From assembly GCA_900316675.1 (NCBI GenBank), contig ONDR01000003.1, forward strand, positions 57,943 through 121,942: DNA of 64,000 nt, given 5' to 3'. A program made the position numbers and the translations under genes. Below the pieces are notes generated by a model. It was not told where the DNA came from. It did no database searches and worked only from the letters and a program-made list of their open reading frames with translations. Below, piece by piece: positions 63,988 through 64,000 of the stretch. The DNA comes from an uncultured Bacteroidales bacterium (GTDB lineage Bacteria; Bacteroidota; Bacteroidia; Bacteroidales; UBA932). Each line of letters opens with the position of its first letter. Position 1 is the stretch's first letter.

Positions 63988-64000
63988 ATGGGAAAGAATA
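63988..64000 (+). CDS. Start of a gene truncated by the window edge
   Basis: Only M-G-K-N is visible after a promoter-like sequence. The start is tentative because it would leave almost no leader. Nothing can be said about function. Confidence 0.3.

Noticed and set aside
1..64000. tRNA, rRNA, insertion sequences or phage genes
   Set aside because: No cloverleaf-like segment, transposase or integrase frame was recognised in any gap; all gaps are shorter than about 250 bases.

Overview
The window comes from a member of the Bacteroidales (Bacteroidota). The evidence is two SusC/SusD pairs, FecR/ECF-sigma regulation, many lipoproteins with acidic residues just after the lipobox Cys, BACON, DUF1735, GLUG and LruC modules, and promoters of the TAnnTTTG type. 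I cannot place it below order. Almost every gene is clear. The long open frames on the opposite strands are shadows of real genes.

Layout. 1-4012: a cut-off TonB-receptor-like barrel and a DUF5689 lipoprotein, closed by a terminator. 4024-12950: housekeeping genes (M3 peptidase, S41 protease, rdgB, recO, a Gate-domain membrane protein, rnr, a HAD hydrolase). 12947-26085: a first glycan locus with ECF sigma, FecR, SusC with an STN domain, SusD, an inactive GH18-like protein, a DUF1735/LamG protein, an active GH18 endo-beta-N-acetylglucosaminidase, and BACON and Big2 lipoproteins. Its content matches loci for high-mannose N-glycans. 26137-53792: a second, very long locus with a divergent TPR/HTH regulator, then SusC, SusD, six GLUG-repeat lipoproteins, three NAGPA (phosphodiester glycosidase) domains, one SGNH esterase domain, one histidine-acid-phosphatase domain and an organophosphate:phosphate antiporter, ending at a strong terminator. 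53845-63787: gpmI, a GH130 mannoside phosphorylase, a LruC-domain protein, two GH92 alpha-mannosidases and mannose-6-phosphate isomerase. The start of one more gene lies at the right edge.

How the genes may work together. The GH18 would release N-glycans, the GH92 enzymes would trim alpha-mannose, GH130 would phosphorolyse Man-beta-1,4-GlcNAc, and ManA would pass mannose-6-phosphate into glycolysis. The second locus adds what a phosphorylated glycan would need: NAGPA domains to remove a sugar capping a phosphodiester, a phosphatase (fused to one NAGPA domain) to remove the exposed phosphate, and an antiporter for a phosphorylated small molecule. I infer a system for phosphodiester-bearing mannose glycans, such as GlcNAc-P-Man or Man-P-Man caps. 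Teichoic-acid-like or inositol-phosphate glycans remain open alternatives. This inferred system is the most interesting content of the window.

Other points of note are three tandem cassettes of a short acidic peptide gene followed by a GLUG lipoprotein (the third peptide gene has lost its start codon), an AT-rich GLUG gene, and palindromic or low-complexity insertions that keep the reading frame inside rdgB and manA.
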